From contig CAYNAW010000010.1 in assembly GCA_964395545.1 (NCBI GenBank), positions 1-35,815 on the forward strand: a stretch of 35,815 bases of DNA. The letters are read 5' to 3'. The stretch's first letter is position 1; the number at the start of each line of letters is the position of its first letter. The stretch is from CAYGVX01 sp964395545 (GTDB taxonomy: Archaea > Thermoproteota > Bathyarchaeia > Bathyarchaeales > SOJC01). The notes under the pieces are model-generated. The model searched no databases and was not told where the DNA came from. It worked only from the letters and a program-made list of their open reading frames with translations. Below, in pieces: positions 15,841-24,537 of this stretch. The translations under genes and the position numbers were made by a program.

Positions 15841-15957
15841 CTTATTGGGTCAACGTTGCCTTTCCTGGTCAATACTTGTGCGCGAGGCTGAGAACATGAG
15901 CTGGGTGCCTATGAATAACCATATAAACAAATGGATGCTATTTGCCAGGGATGCACC

Positions 15958-16464
15958 ATGGAGAAGATGAAGAGCGTTGACCACAAGATTCTTGCGGCGT
16001 TGATGAAGAACGCCAAGATCAGTGATCGACAACTGGCGAGGCAGATTGGTGTGTCTCAGCCCACGGTGACGAGAAGGAGGGCAAAACTGGAGAAGGAGGC
16101 TATTGACGGGTACACCGCTATTCCGGTATGGGCAAAACTGGGGTACGAACTACTGGCACTTACGTTCGTCAAGGGCAACCAATCTCTAGCACTAAAAGAG
16201 AACACCAAAGTGGCCCATGAGAGGGGAGCCAAGTGGGCGATGAGGCACCCAAATGTGCTCATGGGCAGCGGCAGCCGAGGGATGGGTATGAATGGATTCT
16301 TCATTTCGGTTCATAAGAGCTACGCGGACTTTGACAAGCTCATGTCTGAACACAAGCGGGAACTCGGAGACATGTTCACCGAGATTGAAAGTGTTATTGT
16401 GAACCTTGCAGGACAGGAAATCGTCAAACCGCTATCCCTGAAATATCTGGCAGATGCAAAATAG
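15958..16464 (+). CDS. Lrp/AsnC-type winged-helix regulator
   Basis: The protein is about 168 residues long. Its N-terminal HTH is typical of Lrp/AsnC (KILAALMKNAKISDRQLARQIGVS, recognition helix QPTVTRRRAKLEKE). A C-terminal domain of the AsnC/RAM ligand-binding size follows but matches the consensus only loosely (GYELLALTFVKG, then MGSGSRGMGMNGFFISVHKSY). It probably senses a small metabolite; the ligand and targets are unknown. A TATA-like CATATAAAC at about 15919-15927 predicts transcription from near 15950, so I chose ATG 15958 over the in-frame ATG at 15931. No gene on the same strand follows closely, so it may act on distant genes. Confidence 0.75.
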   Translation: MEKMKSVDHKILAALMKNAKISDRQLARQIGVSQPTVTRRRAKLEKEAIDGYTAIPVWAKLGYELLALTFVKGNQSLALKENTKVAHERGAKWAMRHPNVLMGSGSRGMGMNGFFISVHKSYADFDKLMSEHKRELGDMFTEIESVIVNLAGQEIVKPLSLKYLADAK

Positions 16465-16603
16465 GCTCTCTACGTACAAAGGGTTCAATGCTCTAGAAAA
16501 AAGAAGAAAAGGTTAGGTTATTGCCTTATCATTTCTAACAACTCTGTCTCTAAGGCCCTAATGGCGTGCGCGCATCTGCGTCTTCTCTTTCGCAGGTTTT
16601 AGT

Positions 16604-16610
16604 AAAAAAA
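16604..16610 (-). terminator. T-run terminator after pmbA
   Basis: Seven consecutive T on the minus strand, preceded by a CCCCCC run, lie just beyond the pmbA stop codon. A T-rich tract is the usual archaeal intrinsic termination signal. Confidence 0.55.
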
Positions 16611-16616
16611 GGGGGG

Positions 16617-17987
16617 TTAGTATTTGGTTATTCCCGTGAACCGTAGCTTTTCCAGCTTCATCGCAGGGGTGACGATTTCTTCCACGATTTCGCGTTTCTT
16701 GCCGAGCAAGGCGATTGTCTTCAGAGCAGAGAGCATACTGTCGGTGTAACGGAGGTTCATCACAGGCTTGGAGATTTCGCCCTTTTCGATGAGGAACGTA
16801 CCATCTCTCGTGAGTCCAGTCAGAATCGCTTTGGTAGGCTCCACCGGGTTCGTGTAGTGGAACCGTGTGATGAATATACCGCGCTTAGTTTCCCTGATCA
16901 TCTCTTCCTCGGAGGCGTCGCCAGCAGCCACGACCACGTTGAGAGGCATGGGTCGACCCAAGAATTCGAAGATGGGCGGGAACGCGTGTCCAGTGCTCGT
17001 CTTGCCTTCTTTTCCAGCAGTGAACGAGTCATAGCAGATGCTTTTCTCGGAGACCTTCCCGTCTTCGATGAGTTGCAGTCGCTTCTTCGGGACGCCTTCG
17101 CCGTCGATTGGGAAGGCGTAGAGTGCCTTACGGTCGCGGGCGTCGTCCTTCACGTTGAGCTTGTCGTCGAATACCTGCTTGCCCAAGTGATACTTGACGA
17201 AGGACTGCCCGTCTTGGTAGGTGGTGGCTGAGAAGCCGATGTAGCCGAGGAACATGAGCAGCGTCGATACGGCGCGCGCCGAAAGAACAACTTCATACTC
17301 GCCTACCGGGATGTTTTTGGGGTTTACGCTTGCAACGGATTTCTCAGCCGCTTGGGCCGCGACCCTAGCTGGGTCAATGTCGTGTATCCGTCTGGAATGC
17401 TGTTCGGATGAGCCGAAGCCCTGCGATCCTCGGGTCTTTGCGATGACGGTTGTCTGCAGAGAAGTTGCCGAGATTTGTGCCCATGCTGAAATGCCCAGCG
17501 AGTTGGCGACCGCGAACTCGTAGGATCCTGTCGAGAAGGATCCGGCAACGGTGTTCACCATCTTCGATTCTGAGTGAGCAGTGTCGATGGCCTCCTTCAC
17601 CACTTGTGCTCTGAAGTCGGGGGTGCACTTGGCGGTTTTCTTGTCAAAGGTCTCCTTTATGAGCTGCCATTTTTGAGGCTTGGGAAGGCTCTTGAAGTCC
17701 TTGTTCGGCGGGGTAACCTTGGCGATTTTGACGGCTCGTCCCACGGCGTCTTCGATCTGCTTCTTTTCCAGAGAGTTGACGCGTAGCGTTCCGATTCTCT
17801 TGTCAATGATGACTTTAATCAGTGCTCCTCCTTTCTTCGACGCCACGTTCTGGTGGATTTGCGAGTTGGCGTACCGCGTCAATGCCGAGTCGAGGAAGAA
17901 CGTCACGGCCTGAGCTTGGTCTACTCTGTGTCTAGAAGCGATCCTGACGGTTCGTTCCGCGATTTCCAACAATCTTTTTGTGACCAT
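16617..17987 (-). CDS. pmbA: TldE/PmbA protein, non-catalytic partner of TldD
   Basis: This 456-residue TldD/PmbA-family protein lacks the HExxxH zinc motif, as TldE subunits do, and pairs with TldD to form the heterodimeric peptidase that degrades unfolded peptides or matures small peptide substrates. Recognisable segments are ALTRYANSQIHQNV (about 34-47), the ANSLGISAWAQISATSL strand and, towards the C-terminus, the NVVVAAGDASEEEMI and GIFITRFHYTNPVEPT motifs conserved in the family. The start has a strong GGGAGGAAG ribosome-binding site and lies 12 bases after the tldD stop, so the pair is an operon. Confidence 0.93.
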   Translation of the reverse strand: MVTKRLLEIAERTVRIASRHRVDQAQAVTFFLDSALTRYANSQIHQNVASKKGGALIKVIIDKRIGTLRVNSLEKKQIEDAVGRAVKIAKVTPPNKDFKSLPKPQKWQLIKETFDKKTAKCTPDFRAQVVKEAIDTAHSESKMVNTVAGSFSTGSYEFAVANSLGISAWAQISATSLQTTVIAKTRGSQGFGSSEQHSRRIHDIDPARVAAQAAEKSVASVNPKNIPVGEYEVVLSARAVSTLLMFLGYIGFSATTYQDGQSFVKYHLGKQVFDDKLNVKDDARDRKALYAFPIDGEGVPKKRLQLIEDGKVSEKSICYDSFTAGKEGKTSTGHAFPPIFEFLGRPMPLNVVVAAGDASEEEMIRETKRGIFITRFHYTNPVEPTKAILTGLTRDGTFLIEKGEISKPVMNLRYTDSMLSALKTIALLGKKREIVEEIVTPAMKLEKLRFTGITKY

Positions 17988-17999
17988 ACTGCTTCCTCC

Positions 18000-19448
18000 C
18001 TACTTGATCAAGCCCACTTTGACTTTGCTGAAGCGTGCAGTGCCGCATCCGTGTCCCACGTACATGGTTTGACCGGGCACTCCTTTGCCGCAGTTCGGCG
18101 TACCCCACATCATCCAGTCGTCCTTGCTGACAGCGTCACATGAACCCCAGAAGTTGGGAGTGATGCCCGTGTACGTCGGATTCTTCACAATTCGTTCCTT
18201 GCTGCCGTTCTTTATTATCCACCCGATCTCGGTGCCGAATTGAAAGTTCAGTCGTCGATCGTCGATGCTCCAGGACCTGTTTGTCAGCATGATGACTCCT
18301 TTCTGCGTGTCCTCGACCAGCTCCTCGGCCGTCCAGCCTCCGGGAAGGAGGTTGATGTTGGTCATCCGGATCAGCGGTAACGCCATGGGCGAGTCTGCCC
18401 GCATGCCTCCGCTGCTCTCTTTCAGCCCGAGCAGCGCTGCGGTTTCCCGCGAGGATTGGTAGCCTACGAACCGGCCGTTCTTCACAAGGAACACTTTTTT
18501 GGCAGGAGTTCCCTCGTCGTCGTATCCGAAGGTGCCCAGGCCGCCCTGGACGGTGGCGTCGGCCACGATGTTGACCTGCGGTGAGCCGTACCTAAGCTTC
18601 CTCCTCTTATCGGGCGTGAGAAAGCTTGTGCCTGCGTAGTCGGCTTCCATGCCTAAGGCACGGTCGAGCTCGGTTGGGTGACCGCAGCTCTCGTGTACCT
18701 GAAGGGCCAACTGGTCTCCGGCGATGATTAGATCAGTGGATGTAGTTGGGCACTTTTCAGCGTCGATGAGGTGCACGGCTTCGTCGCCTACTCGTTTCGC
18801 ATGGTCAACCAACTGGAGAGCCTTGAAGAACTCGTATCCGCTTGTCGAGAAGTTCCCTCTGAAGGAGCTTGGATAAGAGCGCCGCTGCACTTCGCCGTTC
18901 TTTATTGCGACGGCTAGGATTCCTCCTCCACACCAAGTTATCTTCTGGCGGATTTCGGCACCTTCAGTGCTCATGAAGAGCTTGTTCTCCCGCATCGCTC
19001 TGAAAAAGGCGTATGAGACTTTGATCAGAGGCGACTGCTTCGCCAAGGTACGTTCTGCATCTACCAACGTCTCCATCTTCTCTTCCAACGGGACGTTAAA
19101 CGGGTCCTTCTTTGTGGGCGTTGAATACCTGTCCTTCTCAGCTTTAGCCTTCTGAAGCCGAACGCTCTTCTTTTTGACCCCTGCGCTGGCTTTTGCGATG
19201 GAAGCGGCTGCGTGAGCCACTTCGGCTACTTCCTTCCTTGCCAAGTCTACAGAAGCTGCGAAACCCCAAGCACCGTTTACTAAGACGCGGATTCCGAAGC
19301 CCCGGGTCTGCAGTTGGTTCACCTCGTCGGGAACCCCGTTCTTCACGGTCAGGTTCTCGTCTAGAATCTCGCCGATTCTGATGTCTGCGTAAGATGCTCC
19401 CGCTTTGACGGCTTCGTCTAAGCCTTTTCTTCCGAGTTCCGTCGACAT
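18000..19448 (-). CDS. tldD: TldD metallopeptidase subunit
   Basis: This 482-residue catalytic subunit of the TldD-TldE peptidase has the zinc motif HESCGH at 252-257, with the third ligand expected in the C-terminal part (near YVGHGCGTARFSKVKVG). The heterodimer hydrolyses short or unfolded peptides in a barrel-shaped chamber. The family also processes small peptides such as microcin B17 and the PqqA-type precursors in some bacteria; no such precursor is visible nearby. The promoter is seen: CTTTTAAGAA at about 19492-19501 and AAAAGGAG a few bases before the start. pmbA follows on the same transcript. Confidence 0.94.
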   Translation of the reverse strand: MSTELGRKGLDEAVKAGASYADIRIGEILDENLTVKNGVPDEVNQLQTRGFGIRVLVNGAWGFAASVDLARKEVAEVAHAAASIAKASAGVKKKSVRLQKAKAEKDRYSTPTKKDPFNVPLEEKMETLVDAERTLAKQSPLIKVSYAFFRAMRENKLFMSTEGAEIRQKITWCGGGILAVAIKNGEVQRRSYPSSFRGNFSTSGYEFFKALQLVDHAKRVGDEAVHLIDAEKCPTTSTDLIIAGDQLALQVHESCGHPTELDRALGMEADYAGTSFLTPDKRRKLRYGSPQVNIVADATVQGGLGTFGYDDEGTPAKKVFLVKNGRFVGYQSSRETAALLGLKESSGGMRADSPMALPLIRMTNINLLPGGWTAEELVEDTQKGVIMLTNRSWSIDDRRLNFQFGTEIGWIIKNGSKERIVKNPTYTGITPNFWGSCDAVSKDDWMMWGTPNCGKGVPGQTMYVGHGCGTARFSKVKVGLIK

Positions 19449-19595
19449 TTTCCTTTTTCTCCTTTTGAAGAGTATATTTCAGCTCTCAGTTCTTAAAAGC
19501 ATGCATACCTGAGATGCGCGAAAGAGTAGAGATTGTGCGTAGAGATGGGACACACTCTGACTGTGAAGACCGACAAGCAGCGGGTGTAGGCACTA

Positions 19596-19606
19596 TTTTA
19601 ATAAAT
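19596..19606 (+). promoter_or_regulatory. TATA box upstream of the DUF362 gene
   Basis: TTTTAATAAAT lies about 44 bases upstream of ATG 19645, giving a short leader of around 15-20 bases. Confidence 0.5.
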
Positions 19607-19644
19607 CTCTGCGCCGCAGTCGTAGTCTTGGTAGGTGTTAAGCC

Positions 19645-20508
19645 ATGGTCGTCGTGAGTAAGGTCGCTAGTGCAGAAGACCTGCGCAGATTCCTGAGTGA
19701 GCTAGACGTTCATGGCATGATTTTCGTTGTCAAACCTAACTGGAGCAACGCTCACGACTTCACGTCTGCCCAGACACTTGACTGGTTACTCTCATCGTTA
19801 ACAAGTATGGGAAAGGTCAAAGTGGTGGAGGGATACTCAGCGTGGCGCAACGAACTCAACACTGGACCAGAGCCCAAGGAAATCGTGACTCCGAGCAACG
19901 CCAAAGCGAAGTGGCCGTGGATCAAGGAGCAGGATGAATGGTTTCTCAAGTTCAGCGGCATCGGCAAAGTTTTGACAAAACACGATGTTGAGTACATCAA
20001 CGTGAGCGAGGAGATCTGGTCGGATAGAACCCTTGAGCGTGACGAAGTCAAGGATCGCGTTGACAACCGGTATGGAGTGCTGGTCAACCAGAGTATGTAC
20101 GGGTTCGTGCCAACGAAGATCTTCGAGTTGAGGGACAGCAGCTTCATCAGCCTGAATAACAGTCGACGAACAAGGGAAGGCATATCGCTCTCCACCAAGA
20201 ACCTGTTCGGCTTGATTCCCGACCCTGCCCGCTATGGCAAGTGGCACGGAAAGGACGACGGCAATTTAGCTCGAAGCATCGTGGAGATAAACAAAATCTA
20301 CCGCAGCCTCTTCTCACCCTGCTACTGGATCAACGAGATCAAGGAGTCAAGCACCTTCGTGGGGAGCAGGAACTCGGTGGAAGCAGACGCCGTGACGGCG
20401 AAGCTGATGGGCGTTAGCCCTGAAGGAATCGATTATCTGAGGCATGTTGCAGGCGTCTTCGGCGAGTATGACAAGAATGTTCTGGACAAGATACCCAAAC
20501 CATCGTAG
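19645..20508 (+). CDS. DUF362 family protein
   Basis: This 287-residue protein matches the DUF362 pattern. It has an N-terminal VVKPNWSNAHDFTSAQTL motif (about 28-45), a central loop with SLSTKNLFGLIPDPARYGKWHG, and the C-terminal SRNSVEADAVTAKLMG segment, where the family keeps an acidic DAV motif. DUF362 proteins are often fused to 4Fe-4S ferredoxin domains; this one has no cysteine cluster. The biochemical role is unknown. It is transcribed alone, between the divergent tldD operon and a broken small gene. Confidence 0.75.
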   Translation: MVVVSKVASAEDLRRFLSELDVHGMIFVVKPNWSNAHDFTSAQTLDWLLSSLTSMGKVKVVEGYSAWRNELNTGPEPKEIVTPSNAKAKWPWIKEQDEWFLKFSGIGKVLTKHDVEYINVSEEIWSDRTLERDEVKDRVDNRYGVLVNQSMYGFVPTKIFELRDSSFISLNNSRRTREGISLSTKNLFGLIPDPARYGKWHGKDDGNLARSIVEINKIYRSLFSPCYWINEIKESSTFVGSRNSVEADAVTAKLMGVSPEGIDYLRHVAGVFGEYDKNVLDKIPKPS

Positions 20509-20559
20509 TCAGCTGAGGCGCCGAGGAAAGAACTATCGCCTTACGGTCTGAAATACGAG

Positions 20560-20709
20560 TCATAGGCATTCTTGATCCCGGTCCACGGTGAGTGCACCTT
20601 GGTTACTGTCACAGAGACTTATGCCAATGGTTTCGCTGTAGTACTTCTTCAGCTCGTCGACCTTCACCCACTGCACGTAACCAACGGCAACAAATTTCAG
20701 TTCATTTTG
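20560..20709 (-). pseudogene. Small broken gene between DUF362 and rhomboid
   Basis: The interval 20509-20785 contains a minus-strand frame of 49 codons with a protein-like composition (ELKFVAVGYVQWVKVDELKK and onward to DQECL). Its natural start, ATG at 20705, lies in another frame and meets a stop after two codons (ATG AAC TGA). One added base would join it to the long frame. A TATA-like TTTCTTAAGG lies about 30 bases upstream of that ATG. It is either a frameshifted gene, a sequencing error, or a coincidence. I recognise no family. Confidence 0.35.
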
Positions 20710-20785
20710 TCAGAATTTTCCTGAAGCCTTAAGAAACGGCTCGAGCTGCGAAAACCAGAATCGATTGATGCAGTTCTGCTTTGGG

Positions 20786-21433
20786 TCACAGATTGAAGGA
20801 TAACAGGAGCAGATAGATTATAGCTAGAAAGGCAACAAGCATCAGTATCGTGACTCCCAAGTTTTTCATCCACTTTCCTTTGCTGAACAGGACACCGAAG
20901 GGAACCCCTATGAGAAACCCTGCAACATGAGCCACGTATCCCACATTCCCGCCAAAATCGTAGATGACCGCGAAAACGTTGAAGATGAAGTAGAGAACGG
21001 CAACCAAACCCGTGGGTATGAAGAGGAAGAATAGCGAGGATTTCATGGGGTTCGTGAGCATCGCCGCCGCGGCCAACGTGAAAATCGCGCCCGAAGCCCC
21101 GATCAATGCAGTGTCGATGCCATAATAGAACGAGCTGACTATGAGTGAGCCAACGCCTCCCACGAAAAAAGCAGTCAACGTCATTTTTGCGCCTGCTTCG
21201 TTCTCCACCACGTTTCCGAAAACGAAGAGGAAAACCATGTTGCCTATTAGGTGAGCCCAGCCGAAATGCACGAACAATGTCGTCACAGGAGTCCATAAGG
21301 CGCCCTGTGCCACTCTGCTTCCACTGTAGACCAAGAAATCCTCGACGAAACTACTTGATCCGAACCAGTAAAATAGGCTGACCAGAATGCAAGCGAGTAT
21401 GACTAAGTTTGTCTTCCTCAAATTGTCAACCAA
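20786..21433 (-). CDS. Rhomboid intramembrane serine protease
   Basis: This 215-residue protein has six or seven membrane helices. The catalytic Ser114 is in GASGAIF and the catalytic His169 in GYVAHVAGFLIG. The upstream segment HFGWAHLIGNMVFLFVFGN supplies the conserved His/Asn oxyanion residues, followed by a helix with a Glu-Asn end (VVENEAG). Both catalytic residues are present, so it is likely active; rhomboids cleave helices of other membrane proteins. The start is TTG 21433. It follows the glycogen-cluster winged-helix gene by 87 bases on the same strand but probably has its own promoter. Confidence 0.92.
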   Translation of the reverse strand: MVDNLRKTNLVILACILVSLFYWFGSSSFVEDFLVYSGSRVAQGALWTPVTTLFVHFGWAHLIGNMVFLFVFGNVVENEAGAKMTLTAFFVGGVGSLIVSSFYYGIDTALIGASGAIFTLAAAAMLTNPMKSSLFFLFIPTGLVAVLYFIFNVFAVIYDFGGNVGYVAHVAGFLIGVPFGVLFSKGKWMKNLGVTILMLVAFLAIIYLLLLSFNL

Positions 21434-21520
21434 CTGCTGAGAATGGTGCGTTCATTCGACCTCATATGAAGTTCCATGTCAGAAGACTGATTCACCGGTA
21501 ACTGCGGCCTGTGCCAGTGG

Positions 21521-21793
21521 CTAGCTATATAATGTCAACACTTTTCGTATACCCATAACTGAAACGTAGTGCCGCTCCATCTCGCCGCTTTTCACCGTTT
21601 GCACGTAGCCAAGCTCGCCCAGCTTCTGCAGATGCTCCCCAATCACATCAGGCTCCTTGCTCGTCCACTTGGCAATATCCTCCACAGAGAGCGACCTCTC
21701 AGCGTTAATAGCACCGATGTTGTGCAGCATGCATAGGAACCTGAACTCCTCAGGCATCTCCGGACGAGGCGACACGCTTGGATACGAGTTCAT
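21521..21793 (-). CDS. Small winged-helix DNA-binding protein at the end of the glycogen operon
   Basis: This 90-residue protein is almost entirely one winged helix-turn-helix domain: SVEDIAKWTSKEPDVIGEHL as the HTH and ELGYVQTVKSGEMERHYVSV as the wing. It lacks an effector domain. It starts 3 bases after the glycosyltransferase stop codon, with GGAGAA at the end of that gene as ribosome-binding site, so it is translated from the same message. A regulator of this operon is the simplest guess, but its target is unknown. Confidence 0.7.
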   Translation of the reverse strand: MNSYPSVSPRPEMPEEFRFLCMLHNIGAINAERSLSVEDIAKWTSKEPDVIGEHLQKLGELGYVQTVKSGEMERHYVSVMGIRKVLTLYS

Positions 21794-21796
21794 AGC

Positions 21797-22963
21797 TTAC
21801 TTTTCTCCTAAAACCCTCTTATAAACATCAACAGTCTGCCTTACCACGGCTTCCCAGCTGTACCTATTCTTGACGGCCTCATGAGCGTTTTTGACTAGCC
21901 AATCCCTGTATCCCCCGTCGGATAAGACACGCTCAATACCCCAAGCGATCGACTCCGGGCTCCGAGGACTGACCCACACTCCTGTCCTATCATGCTCTAC
22001 CACCTCTGCCAACCCGCCCACCTGGCTGGCCACCACAGGCACACCTGCCGCCATGCCTTCCAAAGCGACGATGCCGAAGGGCTCATAAACCGAGGGCACG
22101 ACCATCACGTCGGCACTCTTGGTCAACGCCACCAGGTCCTCGTCAGAGATGAACCCAGTGAAGTTGATCCGCCACCGCTGTCCGGACTGTTCAGCAATCC
22201 ACTCCAAATGCCCTCGCATCCACCCTTCCCCCACGATGACGAACTTGGCCTCGGGAAAGCGCCAACTCACCCGCGGCGCGGCGCGAATCATATATTCTAT
22301 GCCTTTCTGCGGCACTAAGCGCCCGACGTATAGCACGAGTTTCTCATGGTCGCCTACTCCGAACCGTCTTCTAATGCTCCAATGGTCAACGCCAGCCTTG
22401 TATTTCTCCGCTTCGATGGCGTTCGGGATAATGTCCACCTTTTCCCAAGGCACCTGAAAGTGCCCGCAGACTTCACCCCTCATCGAGTTGCTGGTCACGA
22501 TCACCCGAGCCGCCTCAAAGCATGACCACCACTCCATCCCGTCAATCATGAAGGAATCAGGATCATGCAAACTTGACCGACCATGCTCAGTACTGTGCAT
22601 TGTGCAAACAAGCGGCTTGTCCAGGAAATGCTTAAACCCAACGCCTGAAGGCGCGACGAGCCAGTCGTGGATATGGATCAAGTCAAATCCTAAATCACGG
22701 TTTGCAGCAGCAAGACGCTTCTCTAAGAAATGGTTGAACAAAAAGGCCCACGTGAGGAAGTTGGGATGCCCTACCTCAGTCTTGGAACGATAAACCCGGA
22801 AGCCGTCGAGTTCCTCGTAGTCGGGCGCCCCTGGAAAGTCCAGTGTTACCACGCCCACGTCATGTCCCTGCGCAGCCAAAGCCTTCGCCAACCCCATGAC
22901 GTGGCTAGCGATTCCCCCGACGATTCTCGGCGGGAACTCCCAAGATAAGAGACAGATGTTCAT
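21797..22963 (-). CDS. GT4-family glycosyltransferase, probable archaeal glycogen synthase
   Basis: This 388-residue GT-B fold enzyme retains its sugar product's anomeric form. The acceptor-binding N-terminus is MNICLLSWEFPPRIVGGIASH, with the GG loop near residue 16. The donor domain begins near VLYVGRLVPQKGIEYMI (210-226), and the nucleotide-sugar motif E294-x7-E302 sits in EPFGIVALE. Neighbouring GH57 and debranching genes make alpha-1,4-glucan synthesis the likely activity, with ADP- or UDP-glucose as donor. Sucrose- or trehalose-type GT4 activity is less likely. Its ATG overlaps the GH57 stop (ATGA). It is the fifth gene of a six-gene operon. Confidence 0.88.
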   Translation of the reverse strand: MNICLLSWEFPPRIVGGIASHVMGLAKALAAQGHDVGVVTLDFPGAPDYEELDGFRVYRSKTEVGHPNFLTWAFLFNHFLEKRLAAANRDLGFDLIHIHDWLVAPSGVGFKHFLDKPLVCTMHSTEHGRSSLHDPDSFMIDGMEWWSCFEAARVIVTSNSMRGEVCGHFQVPWEKVDIIPNAIEAEKYKAGVDHWSIRRRFGVGDHEKLVLYVGRLVPQKGIEYMIRAAPRVSWRFPEAKFVIVGEGWMRGHLEWIAEQSGQRWRINFTGFISDEDLVALTKSADVMVVPSVYEPFGIVALEGMAAGVPVVASQVGGLAEVVEHDRTGVWVSPRSPESIAWGIERVLSDGGYRDWLVKNAHEAVKNRYSWEAVVRQTVDVYKRVLGEK

Positions 22964-24537
22964 GCTTCCACTTTTCCTTTGGCGGCTAAGGCTTCAAGCT
23001 CCTTCACTCGAGCGATAGCGACGGCTGATAGCTTTTTGCGTAGAGCTTCATCGATGAGCTTTTCTCGCGCTACGGCGGATGTCCTTTCAGCCAGCTTCTT
23101 GTCGCCTACGACTTGGCTCAACCAGTTCTCGAAGTCGCCCCGCTCAACATGATACCGAAGCGACTTGAGAGGAATGGTGTCCACAGTCCTAGCGAACGCA
23201 GACACATCGTGAACCGTCACACCAGTTGACCGTGCAAACTCGTAGAAGAAGGTGAAGCCCCTGTCGGTGGGCAGTCGCCGCAGAATCCACTTGGCAGCAA
23301 CCTCGGGCTTCTGAAGCTCATGCAATATCCTAGCTTCGAAATCGGTGATTATGTTGGAAAACGTGGCAAAGGCGTCGATAGGGTTACCAGAAGGGTTGAA
23401 GTAGCAATGCACGTCGCCTGGTCCGCCACCCTTCACGCTCATGTAATACAGGTGGTCGCTCATCTGGAAGTACCGCCAGAGCGTCAACCAGTATTTGTCG
23501 CCCAGGCCCTTCACCAAGGGCTCTAAGCCTTTCAAAAACTCGTATGAAACCAGCTGCATAGGGTTGATTATCCAGGCACTGGGGTCGCGTTCAAGGTCCG
23601 CCCACGAGATGGTGTTAAACTCGTTTACATCTATGTCGCCCACAGGTCGATGGAGGCTCGCAACCTCGGAGGGCGTCCGCCAATGCAAGTGCTCCCACTT
23701 GAGAACCTCGCCTGGCAGCCACTTGAGGAATTCATGTATCCCGGTTTCGGGCCAATGATGCTCCCCGAACGTCTCGTAGTCGATGAATATGACGACTGTT
23801 TGACCCTGAATCGCCGCCAGCCAACTCGAATACTTCTGAGCCGTTAGGGGCCATTCGGTCCACCATGGTGAAGAGAACCGGAAACCGATGTCGTCCGATA
23901 GTCGGTAGTTGCGGAGCAACACGGGGATCTGTGAGCCCTTGGCCTTGTAGACGAAATTCGGACTTCGCCAACCCAAGACTCGCTCGACGCCTTCTGTGAC
24001 TATTGCCTTATACCCCATATCTGCGACGGTCTTGGCGATTGCGTTGTTGTAGAGGCACTCTGTGTTCTCGAAGACCTTAGGCTCGTAGCCGAACAAGTCT
24101 TTCATGAGCTGCCTATGCATCCTCACCTGCTCAGCAAACTCCGACTGATCAGCTCCGTGGAGGCTGGACAAAGAATGGTAGTACGTCTCTTCCAAGAACT
24201 CGACGCACCCAGTTCTTGCCAACTGCTTGAAGGATTCCAGAAGATCAGGGTTCCACCGTTGACACTGCTCTACAAAAACCCCGGAGATTCCATAAGAGAC
24301 CTTAAACTGCTTCCTCTCGCTCTTGAACCTCTCGATCTCGCCGAGTATTATGTTGTTCGCGGGGAAGTAGCATTTTCCAGCGACGCGATCGAAGATGTGC
24401 TTGTTGAGAGAGTTGTCAAAGTAAAGCTCGAACAAATCCTTCTTCGACACGGGGTGTCTCGTCAACAGATCTGAGTGGAACTTGCGGTTCAGCCGCAGCG
24501 GCTGGTGAACCTCGAACATTAGGCAGATATCAGTCAA
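22960..24537 (-). CDS. Glycoside hydrolase family 57 alpha-amylase / 4-alpha-glucanotransferase
   Basis: This 525-residue GH57 protein is of the archaeal intracellular type. The catalytic nucleophile is probably Glu160 in FENTECLYNN and the acid/base Asp254 in IFIDYETFGEHHW; FEVHQPLR near the N-terminus is the usual first motif. The C-terminal ~90 residues are helical and Lys/Glu-rich. GH57 members cleave or transfer alpha-1,4-glucan. Amylase and glucanotransferase cannot be told apart by sequence here, and branching enzymes of this family have other motifs. TTG 24537 overlaps the stop of the preceding gene (TTGA), indicating translational coupling. Confidence 0.9.
   Translation of the reverse strand: MTDICLMFEVHQPLRLNRKFHSDLLTRHPVSKKDLFELYFDNSLNKHIFDRVAGKCYFPANNIILGEIERFKSERKQFKVSYGISGVFVEQCQRWNPDLLESFKQLARTGCVEFLEETYYHSLSSLHGADQSEFAEQVRMHRQLMKDLFGYEPKVFENTECLYNNAIAKTVADMGYKAIVTEGVERVLGWRSPNFVYKAKGSQIPVLLRNYRLSDDIGFRFSSPWWTEWPLTAQKYSSWLAAIQGQTVVIFIDYETFGEHHWPETGIHEFLKWLPGEVLKWEHLHWRTPSEVASLHRPVGDIDVNEFNTISWADLERDPSAWIINPMQLVSYEFLKGLEPLVKGLGDKYWLTLWRYFQMSDHLYYMSVKGGGPGDVHCYFNPSGNPIDAFATFSNIITDFEARILHELQKPEVAAKWILRRLPTDRGFTFFYEFARSTGVTVHDVSAFARTVDTIPLKSLRYHVERGDFENWLSQVVGDKKLAERTSAVAREKLIDEALRKKLSAVAIARVKELEALAAKGKVEA

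Noticed and set aside
15598..15891. Plus-strand frame of 97 codons reading AGLEPATFCVSGRCPNQ
   Set aside because: It is the antisense shadow of tRNA-Val.
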